Assembly: GCA_946997485.1 (NCBI GenBank)
Contig: CAMPVF010000001.1
Location: forward strand, 1-64,000
Source: an uncultured Atopobium sp.
GTDB taxonomy: Bacteria > Actinomycetota > Coriobacteriia > Coriobacteriales > Atopobiaceae
DNA: 64,000 nucleotides
Direction: 5' to 3'
Made by a program: the position numbers and the translations under genes
The notes under the pieces: model-generated
Databases searched by the model: none
Seen by the model: only the letters and a program-made list of their open reading frames with translations
What the model was told of the DNA's origin: nothing
Shown: positions 9,577 through 16,998 of the stretch, piece after piece
How the letters are laid out: each line of letters starts with the position of its first letter
How positions within the stretch are numbered: position 1 is the stretch's first letter

Positions 9577-10734
9577 TTAATCTTCTCCTTCCCCTGCTGA
9601 ACCTTCTGTATCATCTATGGTATCTTGAAGTGGTGGGGTTATAGATTTTACCGCTTCTGACAATAATCTCGATTGTTCCTGCATTTCCAAAATTCCAAGA
9701 TTACTATTCAGAATATTAGAGATTTGAGCAGCTTGTTTTTGCGCCTCTATGATAGCCGAATTTCGATATATCTCAGAAAGCATTCTTGCTTGTTCTTGAG
9801 CGGCTTTTAATCCAGGTGTATCGGAGAGCATTCGTGATGTTTCCTGTGCCTGTTCAGATATACGTTTAATTCCAGGCATAGCTCGCTTTGCAGCTTCTTG
9901 GATCCTATTTATATATGCCGGAGATAATTTGTAGGAATCCATCAATGTAGTTTGTAAAGCACCTAATCCCTCAATATGTGGTACCTGTGCCTTTAATGCA
10001 TCTGACAATGTATGATTGTAAGATGGCTTTTTTGTAGCAATGGATTCTTTTATCGTAACATCATCCAGGGCGGTTTCCATTTCTTTTATTATCTTTCTCA
10101 AAAGTTTCCTTGAATTCTCGTATTCATTCCAATTGATGTTATGGGCATGCATTACATTATTCCTGATAAAACGTACTTCCTGAAAATTTTTTCTTAGGGT
10201 TGGAACAATATAATCTCCCATCAACGAATCCCAAACCGTCTTTTCATCAACTGAAGAAATCAGCTTCAGAATATCGTCCTTTGAGAAAATGTCTCGATTA
10301 GCACCTTTGATGCTATCCTTAATGCTGCTTACGAATGCATCATCAATAAATAGCATCGTAAATATCTGACCAATTGTTTTCTTCTCAAGTACTTTTATAT
10401 TTTTAGCCGATTCATCATCATTGTTTATCGCGCTAAAGATATACAGAAGTTTTCTGAGCGTACGCTCAAAACTACTAAGCAGAGGGTATAATTTATTTGT
10501 AAAGTATGCAGAGCACTCACTTCTCAGCAGTGTGACTGCAAAATGATCCCGCACATACTCGTCTATATCTGATAAATCCCGTGCTGCCTGTTCATTACTT
10601 CCATTCACAGAAATCTGAGCATACCAGCATTTCCCTTTCTCAACCTGATAAAGATTTATAGAAGCCTTCTCTGGTTTGTAGTCAGAGATATCTTTCTTGA
10701 TATTTTCATCCTGTAGAAGATACTCTTGGATCAT
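9577..10734 (-). CDS. HEPN-motif protein encoded in the type III R-M operon
   Basis: 385 residues, AT-rich, no named family recognised with certainty. Residues 75-220 are helical with FERTLRKL and then RNNVMH, an Rx4H motif of the form (R-N-x3-H) that marks HEPN ribonucleases. The C-terminal third (about 270-370) consists of imperfect amphipathic repeats rich in Gln/Ala (QAQ..RMLS, KQAAQIS, EQSRLLS), probably coiled coil. The ATG has a GGAG 8 bases upstream and overlaps the stop of the decayed DUF4391-like gene (ATGA), and its own stop lies two bases from the mod start, so it is a translationally coupled member of the operon. HEPN proteins in such settings act as toxin or abortive-infection RNases. 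That role is inferred here. Confidence 0.7.
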   Translation of the reverse strand: MIQEYLLQDENIKKDISDYKPEKASINLYQVEKGKCWYAQISVNGSNEQAARDLSDIDEYVRDHFAVTLLRSECSAYFTNKLYPLLSSFERTLRKLLYIFSAINNDDESAKNIKVLEKKTIGQIFTMLFIDDAFVSSIKDSIKGANRDIFSKDDILKLISSVDEKTVWDSLMGDYIVPTLRKNFQEVRFIRNNVMHAHNINWNEYENSRKLLRKIIKEMETALDDVTIKESIATKKPSYNHTLSDALKAQVPHIEGLGALQTTLMDSYKLSPAYINRIQEAAKRAMPGIKRISEQAQETSRMLSDTPGLKAAQEQARMLSEIYRNSAIIEAQKQAAQISNILNSNLGILEMQEQSRLLSEAVKSITPPLQDTIDDTEGSAGEGED

Positions 10735-11110
10735 GCGATTTTCTCCGATTCATTCTTCAGTTTCTTCAACTCTCCGTTCAGCTGAATCTGTTTGTTCAGC
10801 TGTTTTTTCTTCCGAACCTTCGCCTACAAAGATGATATCTGCTTCTGCAGCTGTTGCCGCCGTTCATCTTTCCCAACGGATTCCTTACTGTCCGTCTGAA
10901 GGGCATCTCCTGCAATCTGCCGAACAAAGTCATCATACACCTTATCGATATTCAACCCGTCTATCTTCAGCGGCAGCTCCGGCTCTTCCAACCAATTAGT
11001 ATAATAATGAGTGCCGACCTTAAAAGCATTAGCTCCGAAGCCAGTCTCCTCCTTGTATGCTGTCCATACCTTATGCTTCCCTTCATATTACAGCAGGAAC
11101 AAGGATGTAA
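10731..11110 (-). pseudogene. decayed DUF4391-like gene, first gene of the R-M operon
   Basis: A continuous protein-like reading covers about 125 codons: a region ...EGKHKVWTAY, then GTHYYTNWLE, KIDGLNIDKVYDD and a highly charged coiled-coil tail (QQLQKQI, then KQLNKQIQLN). This is the C-terminal half of DUF4391-type proteins, which usually open type III R-M operons. It is broken by TAA at 11090-11088 and TAG at 10826-10824, both in frame, and the N-terminal half is missing. The terminal TGA overlaps the ATG of the HEPN gene, the original operon junction. The family name is from memory of the motif pattern; the decay is seen directly. Confidence 0.65.
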
Positions 11111-11404
11111 CATGTGAAATTTTCCATCTCCTTTTGGGAGTGGACACATCAGAAAAAAGTAGGCTGCCGATCCTATTCTGTACTATTGTGCAGAAAGCAA
11201 AATCAATTTTTGGAGCTCCTAATCCGTCAGGCGAAGCTGCCGCCGAAACCGAAGCCCGGTATCGACATGGCAGTGTTCAAAGAGATAAAAGAGCTTCTGC
11301 ATCGGCTCAGAAAGTGTGTATCGGAAATCATGCATATACAGGACACCGAACTGCTGGAGCTAAGAGCACAGCTTGCAGGAACCACAGGCATTTTCGCTGC
11401 ATCC

Positions 11405-11434
11405 CGAATATTCGTTGCATAGAGCGAATATTCG
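11405..11434. promoter_or_regulatory. pair of palindromic operator-like sites
   Basis: CGAATATTCG is present at 11405-11414 and again at 11425-11434, 20 bp apart; the second extends to a perfect 14-bp palindrome at 11423-11436. A third, partial copy (ATTCGCTATTCGCG) follows up to the -35 region. They lie just upstream of the promoter of the AlbA_2 gene, in the divergent region between it and the R-M operon. Likely regulator binding sites, perhaps for the HTH-containing product itself. Confidence 0.6.
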
Positions 11435-11455
11435 CTATAAATTCGCTATTCGCGA

Positions 11456-11483
11456 TTGTCATAGTGAATTTTGTGAGTATAAT
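11456..11483 (+). promoter_or_regulatory. sigma-A-type promoter of the AlbA_2 gene
   Basis: TTGTCA (11456-11461), a 16-base spacer and TATAAT (11478-11483). A second overlapping TATAAT lies at 11483-11488. The distance to the start codon at 11517 is about 35 bases, so the leader is short. Confidence 0.75.
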
Positions 11484-11501
11484 ATAATAGGGATTATTGC
11501 A

Positions 11502-11509
11502 GGGGGGGG
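11502..11509 (+). repeat. G8 tract acting as ribosome-binding site
   Basis: Eight Gs end 7 bases before ATG 11517 and are the only purine-rich SD candidate there. A change in tract length would shift SD spacing or pairing, so expression could vary by slippage. It is the second long G run in the island region. Confidence 0.55.
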
Positions 11510-11516
11510 TACTTCG

Positions 11517-12812
11517 ATGAATTTTGAAACCGAGAATATTGAATTTAAGTCTCAGTTTACTGAGGAAATCTATAAAGAAGTGATAGCCTTTGCCAATACT
11601 GACGGAGGCGTTGTATATGTTGGAATAGATAACGATGGAAATGCTGTCGGATTGACCGATGTTGATAAAGAATATACCCGTATTACGAACGGTATCCGCG
11701 ATGCAATCATGCCGGATCTTACCATGTTCGTGCGCTTTACAGTGCAAGATAACAAGGTGGTACGGATTACTGTAAGTGAAGGTACGAATAAGCCTTACTA
11801 TCTAAAAGGAAAAGGGCTGAAACCGAGCGGCGTTTATGTGCGTCAAGGTACCTCCAGTGTTTCCGCCTCCCTTGAGCAAATCCGTCAGATGATCAAGGAG
11901 AGCGACGGTGATACTTTCGAGGAAAACCGTTCGCTTGAGCAAGAATTAACCTTTGAAGCAGCTCAAAGAGCATTCAATCTTTATGGGGTGGAATTCAACT
12001 CGAGGAAATATCGGTCTCTTGGTATTACGCAAAAGAAAAACGGCATGTATACAAACCTTGCCTTACTTCTCTCTGACCAATGTGCACATACAATAAAAAT
12101 TGCTGTATTCAGTGACGATGCCTGTACGGTGTTCCGAGATAGCAAAGAGTTTGCAGGGTCGGTTTTCAAACAATTTGAAGACGCTGTAAACTATCTGGCA
12201 CTTTGTAATAAGACGAGCTCCGTAATCAAAGGTGTGGTACGGACAGATAAGCAAGATTACCCCGAAGAAGCAATCCGCGAAGCATTGTTGAATGCGATTG
12301 TCCACCGCGATTACAGTTTTAGTGGCAGTATCATAATCAATGTTACCGACCATAAAATGGAGTTCATTTCTCTTGGAGGACTTCTTCCTGGCCTTTCTCC
12401 TGACGATATTCGTTCTGGTATTTCTCAGCCGAGAAACAAAAATCTCGCTGAAGTGTTCCATCGTTTGCGTCTGATTGAAAGTTACGGCACTGGTATTCGC
12501 AGAATATTCAATCTATATGCCGCTTGCTCGGAGCAGCCGAAAATTGAAGTGACCTATAATACGTTCAAAATTGTCTTGCCGAATATGAATGCTGTTCCTG
12601 TGGCAGAGTCTGAGAACATATCGGCAGTAACCACGCAGATGCAGAAAGTGCTGGATTATATCAAAGCAAATGGGCAGATCACCGAAAAAGGAATCAGCGA
12701 GCTTCTGGGACTGAAAAAGACCCGCACCTTTACTGTTGCAAAACAGATGCGGGATCTCGGACTTATAAAAGTAGTCGGCAGAGGTGATAGCAAAAAATAT
12801 CTGCTAACATAG
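11517..12812 (+). CDS. Schlafen AlbA_2 / HATPase_c_4 domain protein with C-terminal HTH
   Basis: 431 residues, the only plus-strand gene of the island. The N-terminus has the AlbA_2 signature: ENIEFKSQF, then IAFANTDGGVVYVGIDNDG near residues 5-40. A central region with RGVVRT...YPEEAIREALLNAIVHRDYS near 235-265 is the histidine-kinase-like ATPase segment (HATPase_c_4) and G.LLPGLSPDDI.....RN..LA follows near 285-305. The last ~60 residues form a winged HTH. The start is set by ATG 11517 behind the G8 tract and promoter; an upstream in-frame extension is not needed. Proteins of this architecture are found as transcription regulators and in defence islands. No ligand or target is known here. 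Confidence 0.85.
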   Translation: MNFETENIEFKSQFTEEIYKEVIAFANTDGGVVYVGIDNDGNAVGLTDVDKEYTRITNGIRDAIMPDLTMFVRFTVQDNKVVRITVSEGTNKPYYLKGKGLKPSGVYVRQGTSSVSASLEQIRQMIKESDGDTFEENRSLEQELTFEAAQRAFNLYGVEFNSRKYRSLGITQKKNGMYTNLALLLSDQCAHTIKIAVFSDDACTVFRDSKEFAGSVFKQFEDAVNYLALCNKTSSVIKGVVRTDKQDYPEEAIREALLNAIVHRDYSFSGSIIINVTDHKMEFISLGGLLPGLSPDDIRSGISQPRNKNLAEVFHRLRLIESYGTGIRRIFNLYAACSEQPKIEVTYNTFKIVLPNMNAVPVAESENISAVTTQMQKVLDYIKANGQITEKGISELLGLKKTRTFTVAKQMRDLGLIKVVGRGDSKKYLLT

Positions 12813-12910
12813 CCGTTCATTCACCGATGTTATGAGCGTCCTGTTTCACTGGATGTTTGAAACCGGACGGCAGTGTGTAAGTCCGTCCTCAGCAGCGATA
12901 TTGCAGAATA

Positions 12911-12950
12911 AAAAGCTCCTCATCACCGACAACTATCAGTAGTGAGGAGC
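12911..12950 (-). terminator. rho-independent terminator after the cytidine-deaminase-like gene
   Basis: On the minus strand GCTCCTCA (12950-12943) pairs with TGAGGAGC (12922-12915), followed by TTTTTATT. It lies about 30 bases past the deaminase stop at 12982. It also stands at the end of the convergent AlbA_2 gene. Confidence 0.75.
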
Positions 12951-12981
12951 CTTGGTCTGTCGTGAACATATCTGCTAATAA

Positions 12982-13413
12982 TTATTTCTTTGCATCCGCA
13001 TAGCGTTCTTTGCCCCACCAATTAGGCATCAGCTCTTTTAGTGTGACCGTTTTTCTATGTACAAAATCATCCATGATTTCCATATTCTCATTATCTTCAT
13101 CCAACTGATAGAAAAACTCCCTGCACGCTCCACAGGGCATACCGCTTCCTTCACCATAAGGCGCTTTGTCGCGGAACGCGATCAGACGCTTCACCTTTGT
13201 CTGTCCGCTATTTGCATACATATTGATAGCCGCCACACGCTCCGCACATAAATTCAGCACGCCGCTGCAGCTTTCAATACAAAAACCTGTATAGATTTCT
13301 CCATTTTCCGCCTCCAACGCGCAAACTACGTGGTGCGCGTAAACGAACGGAGACACTTCCTCTGGGTGATAATACTCTTTTGCCTTTTCATATAGCGTAT
13401 CCCAAATATCCAT
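12982..13413 (-). CDS. cytidine/blasticidin deaminase-like zinc hydrolase
   Basis: 143 residues. The zinc-binding and proton-shuttle motifs of the cytidine deaminase superfamily are present: CAERVAA near residue 58 and PCGACREF near 93. It is close in size to small tetrameric cytidine deaminases, but the tail (LKELMPNWWG) is more like blasticidin-S or related stand-alone deaminases, so the substrate cannot be fixed. I start at ATG 13413, where GGAGG sits upstream; a start ten codons earlier would include the SD in the coding region. It is monocistronic, ends with its own terminator, and sits at the right end of the accessory island. Confidence 0.82.
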   Translation of the reverse strand: MDIWDTLYEKAKEYYHPEEVSPFVYAHHVVCALEAENGEIYTGFCIESCSGVLNLCAERVAAINMYANSGQTKVKRLIAFRDKAPYGEGSGMPCGACREFFYQLDEDNENMEIMDDFVHRKTVTLKELMPNWWGKERYADAKK

Positions 13414-13633
13414 ATATCCTATTCCTCCAAAAGGTTCTAACACCTAAACCGAACACTCAACCCCAATGACACCTAATCCACAGCTTCAACCCTCTGACAT
13501 CTAAACCGGCAACTCCACTCTCACATTTTTCCGACCGTGCCGCCACAGATACGTTACCGCGGAGCGTTTGCCGCTAGCACCTGCTCAAAGCTGCCGAAAC
13601 CCGATAAGTACCTGAAATCAATGGCTTTTGAGC

Positions 13634-15016
13634 TTATTTCCCTTCGACCCTAGCCATCAAGCAAACGCACTCAACATGAAAACTCTGCGGGAACACATCA
13701 ACCGGCACAATTGATACCGGTGTATATACCCCTGCCGCACAAAAGCGCTGGATGTCGCGGGAAAGCGTAATGGGATCGCACGATACATATGCAATGGCGC
13801 GCGCTTTTTGTGCATTGAGTTTGGCGATAACCTCAGGCGCTAACCCCGCGCGTGGCGGGTCTACCACAATCACGTCGGCATCAGTATGAGGAAACTCACG
13901 AAACGAGTCGCCGCACACTGCGATAATGTTGGTATACGATTCGCGCTCAATACAACGTTTCAAATCGTTAATAGACGTACCTTGCGCTTCTACCCCAACA
14001 ACGCTCATGCAGGCATCTGCCAGCGGCAACGTAAATGTACCAGCGCCGCAATACAAGTCGAACGCCTTTTCAGTTGGTTTTACACAAAGCGCATCAAGCA
14101 CGCACGAAATGAGCGTTTCGGCAGCACGCGTATGCACCTGAAAGAACGACGGCGCAGAAATGCGCATGGTGCGACCTGCAAGCTGTTCGCGCCATGAACC
14201 TTCACCCGAAAGACGCTCAACACCAACAACTTTACGCACCCGACGCTGGCCTTTAGTAAGCACGCGCACCACCGACGTTGCCTCGGGAATGGCGCTATTA
14301 AGCATGTTAGCAACGTAACTGCGCGGAAACGAACAAGCTTTTGTCCAAAGCGCCACCTCAAGCGAGCGCGTACGCACCGAAGCGCGAATACCCACGCGCT
14401 CAAGGCCAATGTCTTGCGAGCGCGCCACAAATTGAAGCGCACCTTGCGCGGCCTTTGCTGCCTTGGTAATCATATCGTTACCAAGCGGACACTGCGACAC
14501 GGGTACAAACCGATTTGTTTGCACGTCAAACATGCCAATACACAACGTGCCGTTATCGGTATACGTAGAAAGTTCAATTTTATTGCGATAGCCCCACTGC
14601 TTTTTAGCGGGAATAATAGGCTTAAGAAGTGTTTGAATGGTTTCCTGCGAAAGGTGCGCAACACGCGAAAGTGCATCAGACACGATGGATTGCTTTGCCG
14701 AAAGTTGTGCTTCGTACATAAGGTGCGACCAGGGAGCCCCGCCCGCAAGCACATTATCGCTAAACGCAGGCTCGCATCGCAGCTCAGAGGGTTCAATAAG
14801 CGACACAAGACGCGCTTGCGCAAAATGTTTTGAAAGCGACGTAATCTCAATGGTACACACATCGCCCCACATACCGCCCTCAACAAACACACACAAACCG
14901 CTTGGCAAATGAGCAATACCTGCTGAGCCATAGCTCATGCGCTCAATGGTTACCGTGTGCTTGCTGCCTTGTGTGCAGACGTCTGCAGAAGATGCAGCTT
15001 GTGTTGAATGTGTCAC
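13634..15016 (-). CDS. RumA/TrmA-family 23S rRNA (uracil-5-)-methyltransferase
   Basis: 460 residues. S-adenosylmethionine-dependent m5U methyltransferase acting on rRNA (RlmC/RlmD type) or tRNA. An N-terminal TRAM domain (about 20-85) begins VTIERMSYGSAGI. The catalytic domain shows YRNKIELS near 167, FDLYCGAGTF near 335, VDPPRAGL near 395 and the catalytic Cys in YVSCDP near 420. The four-Cys iron-sulfur cluster of RumA is not evident in the N-terminal half. The start is a GTG behind GCGGGG; it is weakly supported. Divergent from yqeK. First housekeeping gene right of the island. Confidence 0.85.
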   Translation of the reverse strand: MTHSTQAASSADVCTQGSKHTVTIERMSYGSAGIAHLPSGLCVFVEGGMWGDVCTIEITSLSKHFAQARLVSLIEPSELRCEPAFSDNVLAGGAPWSHLMYEAQLSAKQSIVSDALSRVAHLSQETIQTLLKPIIPAKKQWGYRNKIELSTYTDNGTLCIGMFDVQTNRFVPVSQCPLGNDMITKAAKAAQGALQFVARSQDIGLERVGIRASVRTRSLEVALWTKACSFPRSYVANMLNSAIPEATSVVRVLTKGQRRVRKVVGVERLSGEGSWREQLAGRTMRISAPSFFQVHTRAAETLISCVLDALCVKPTEKAFDLYCGAGTFTLPLADACMSVVGVEAQGTSINDLKRCIERESYTNIIAVCGDSFREFPHTDADVIVVDPPRAGLAPEVIAKLNAQKARAIAYVSCDPITLSRDIQRFCAAGVYTPVSIVPVDVFPQSFHVECVCLMARVEGK

Positions 15017-15142
15017 AAAAACCCCGCTTTACTTGTGTTGGTTGTGCTGGTACGTGCTGGTTGTAATGGCAGCTCCGCGCGCAATACAGGTACACTATCA
15101 TGTAGTATACGGCATGATAATGCAGAAAATAAAGAAGGCTTT

Positions 15143-15817
15143 ATGGTAGATAATTTTTGTGAAGCAGTTGCACAATTTACTCCGCAACTCACCGCAGATA
15201 CACAAGCGCTTGCCGACACACTTACCTTAGCGCTTGCAGCGCGTATGCAGCACATAAACCCAAAACGCTATGCTCACTGCCTGAGTGTGGCAAAAACGGC
15301 GGCATACATGGCAGCTGTGTATGCACATCCACAAAATGCGCAGGTTAATGACCCTTCGCTGAGCGTTGATAATGCATATATCGCAGGATTATTGCACGAT
15401 TGGGATAAAATTCTATCGCCACAAGAGCAAATTGCCAAAGCGCGCAGGTATGGCATTACGCTTGAAGGTACAGACGATCAAACCTACCAGCTGCTCCATG
15501 GCATGACAGCTGCGCGCGAGCTTAAAGAGCGCTACCCTATGCTTTCAGATGAAATTCTCCACGCAATTTACTATCACACCGTTGCATGCGAAGCGATGAA
15601 CGCCCTGGATATGGTGGTATTTGTTGCAGATGGTATAGAACCAAACCGCACAATCGTACCCGCAATTGAACACACGCGCGCGATGGTTGGTGTGGATAGT
15701 ATGCGCGATGTATTTATTAATGCATTTACCTCGGGCATTATCTATGTACTCGAAACAAAACGCTACGTATATCCCCCGTCGATTGCACTGTACAACTCGT
15801 TTGTACAGCACGCGTAA
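15143..15817 (+). CDS. yqeK: HD-domain YqeK-type hydrolase (Ap4A hydrolase)
   Basis: 224 residues. YqeK enzymes hydrolyse diadenosine tetraphosphate symmetrically. HD metal-site residues are seen: the His of RYAHCLSVAK near 43, LLHDWDK near 82, and YHTVA near 142; a later D in FVADGIEP completes the pattern. The start at ATG 15143 has AGAAGG six bases upstream; an upstream extension overlapping the divergent rRNA methyltransferase is unlikely. In many bacteria yqeK lies next to nadD and rsfS, but not here. Convergent with holA; the spacer to it (15818-15938) is full of GTTCAAA and CCTGTTAAAC copies. Confidence 0.85.
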   Translation: MVDNFCEAVAQFTPQLTADTQALADTLTLALAARMQHINPKRYAHCLSVAKTAAYMAAVYAHPQNAQVNDPSLSVDNAYIAGLLHDWDKILSPQEQIAKARRYGITLEGTDDQTYQLLHGMTAARELKERYPMLSDEILHAIYYHTVACEAMNALDMVVFVADGIEPNRTIVPAIEHTRAMVGVDSMRDVFINAFTSGIIYVLETKRYVYPPSIALYNSFVQHA

Positions 15818-15938
15818 TTTGAATTTGAACTTGCAGATGTTGATCGTGGGAATTGAATCTGAACTTGAACTTGTCCACGTTTAACAGGTATGTTTAACAG
15901 GTAAAAAGTTCAAATAGAGTTCAAAAAAGTTCAAAGTC

Positions 15939-16985
15939 TTACGAACGCGCGCGCGTGCACATGGCACGTATAAGTTCAAGAAGAGCGGTATCGCTTGCCT
16001 GCGACGATTTAAGCTGAGCATCAAGTGCAACACCAGCAAGCAACAGCTCCTCAAGCTCACCTTGTGCAAAGAGCCGCGCCCAGCCGCTATAACGTTTTTG
16101 CTGCCATGCCTGAATGTGCAGCGCAGACAAAATATGTCCCGCATCACCCCGCGCTGTGCACGCCCGCGCGCACATAAGCGCACGAATACGCTGCACCATA
16201 AGACGCGCAAGCTGAATAGGTGAACTTGTGCTTTTAAGCTGCGCATATGCTGCAAGCGCCTGGGCTTTATTGCGCGCGCTGAGCGCATCTAAAAACTTCC
16301 ACGGCGTAACTTCGGCGGTGCTATCAACAAGCGCACACACGTCTTCGCGGGTAACACGAAGCAATGCCGGCGCGCCAGCGCCAGCAGCAGCGGTTGCATC
16401 CACGGTGGAGCGTGACGCCTGCTGCGCATACATATGCGCCGCAATCATTTCAATTTGGCAGGTAAGCATGCGCGGCTGCGCACCTACACGTCCTATAAGC
16501 TCTGCTATTGCGTTTGCATCAAACTGCAGGTTTTTGCTACGCGCTACGCGCTCAACAAATACTGGTACCTCTTCTTTTTGAGCTGCCGCACACGGAATAA
16601 TGGCTTTTTGCCCTACGTGTGCTACTGCCTTATAAAGCGCGGTATTTTTTGCCATTTTTGTTGCCGAAAGAAACAACACACAATGCGTATTGGGGTTTTG
16701 TACATACGAAACAAGCTGACTTAGCTTATCACGAGCAAGCGCGTCAACGTTAAACAACACAACTATGCGCACATCATCGCCCATTGGCATAGCCATGCAA
16801 CAAGAAAGAACCTCCGAGATGTCGCCTAGCTGCTGCGCGTCGTACTCGTTATAGTTAAAAAACGCATACGCATCAAGCAAATAGGTGCGAAGCCGCGCTG
16901 CAGCGCGTTTAATTTTTACATCGTCGCTGCCAACAGCAAGGTATACATTCATAAGATTAGCAAGGTGTGCGCGTGCTTGTTCCAC
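15939..16985 (-). CDS. holA: DNA polymerase III delta subunit
   Basis: About 348 residues. Clamp-loader subunit that opens the beta clamp. The opening VYLAVGSDDVKIKRAAARL matches the conserved AYLIxGDExLxxxxA region of delta, followed by the long alpha/beta fold (VRIVVLFNVDAL near residue 75) and helical C-terminal domains. The start is uncertain: I chose GTG 16985, 13 bases after the comEC stop, because it places the conserved motif about 16 residues in; ATG 16952 lacks an SD and 17060 lies inside comEC. comEA-comEC-holA is a common gene order in Gram-positive bacteria. Confidence 0.8.
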   Translation of the reverse strand: MEQARAHLANLMNVYLAVGSDDVKIKRAAARLRTYLLDAYAFFNYNEYDAQQLGDISEVLSCCMAMPMGDDVRIVVLFNVDALARDKLSQLVSYVQNPNTHCVLFLSATKMAKNTALYKAVAHVGQKAIIPCAAAQKEEVPVFVERVARSKNLQFDANAIAELIGRVGAQPRMLTCQIEMIAAHMYAQQASRSTVDATAAAGAGAPALLRVTREDVCALVDSTAEVTPWKFLDALSARNKAQALAAYAQLKSTSSPIQLARLMVQRIRALMCARACTARGDAGHILSALHIQAWQQKRYSGWARLFAQGELEELLLAGVALDAQLKSSQASDTALLELIRAMCTRARS

Positions 16986-16998
16986 GATGGCCAACTTT

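Noticed and set aside
11114..11422. Plus-strand frame of 102 codons before the AlbA_2 gene, with a Lys/Pro-rich then helical stretch
   Set aside because: No SD, no known family, overlaps the remains of the decayed DUF4391-like gene and ends in the operator region. Possibly another remnant, but unsupported.
13414..13633. Search for att site, integrase or tRNA at the right edge of the island
   Set aside because: No tRNA, no direct repeat matching the left edge, no integrase gene.
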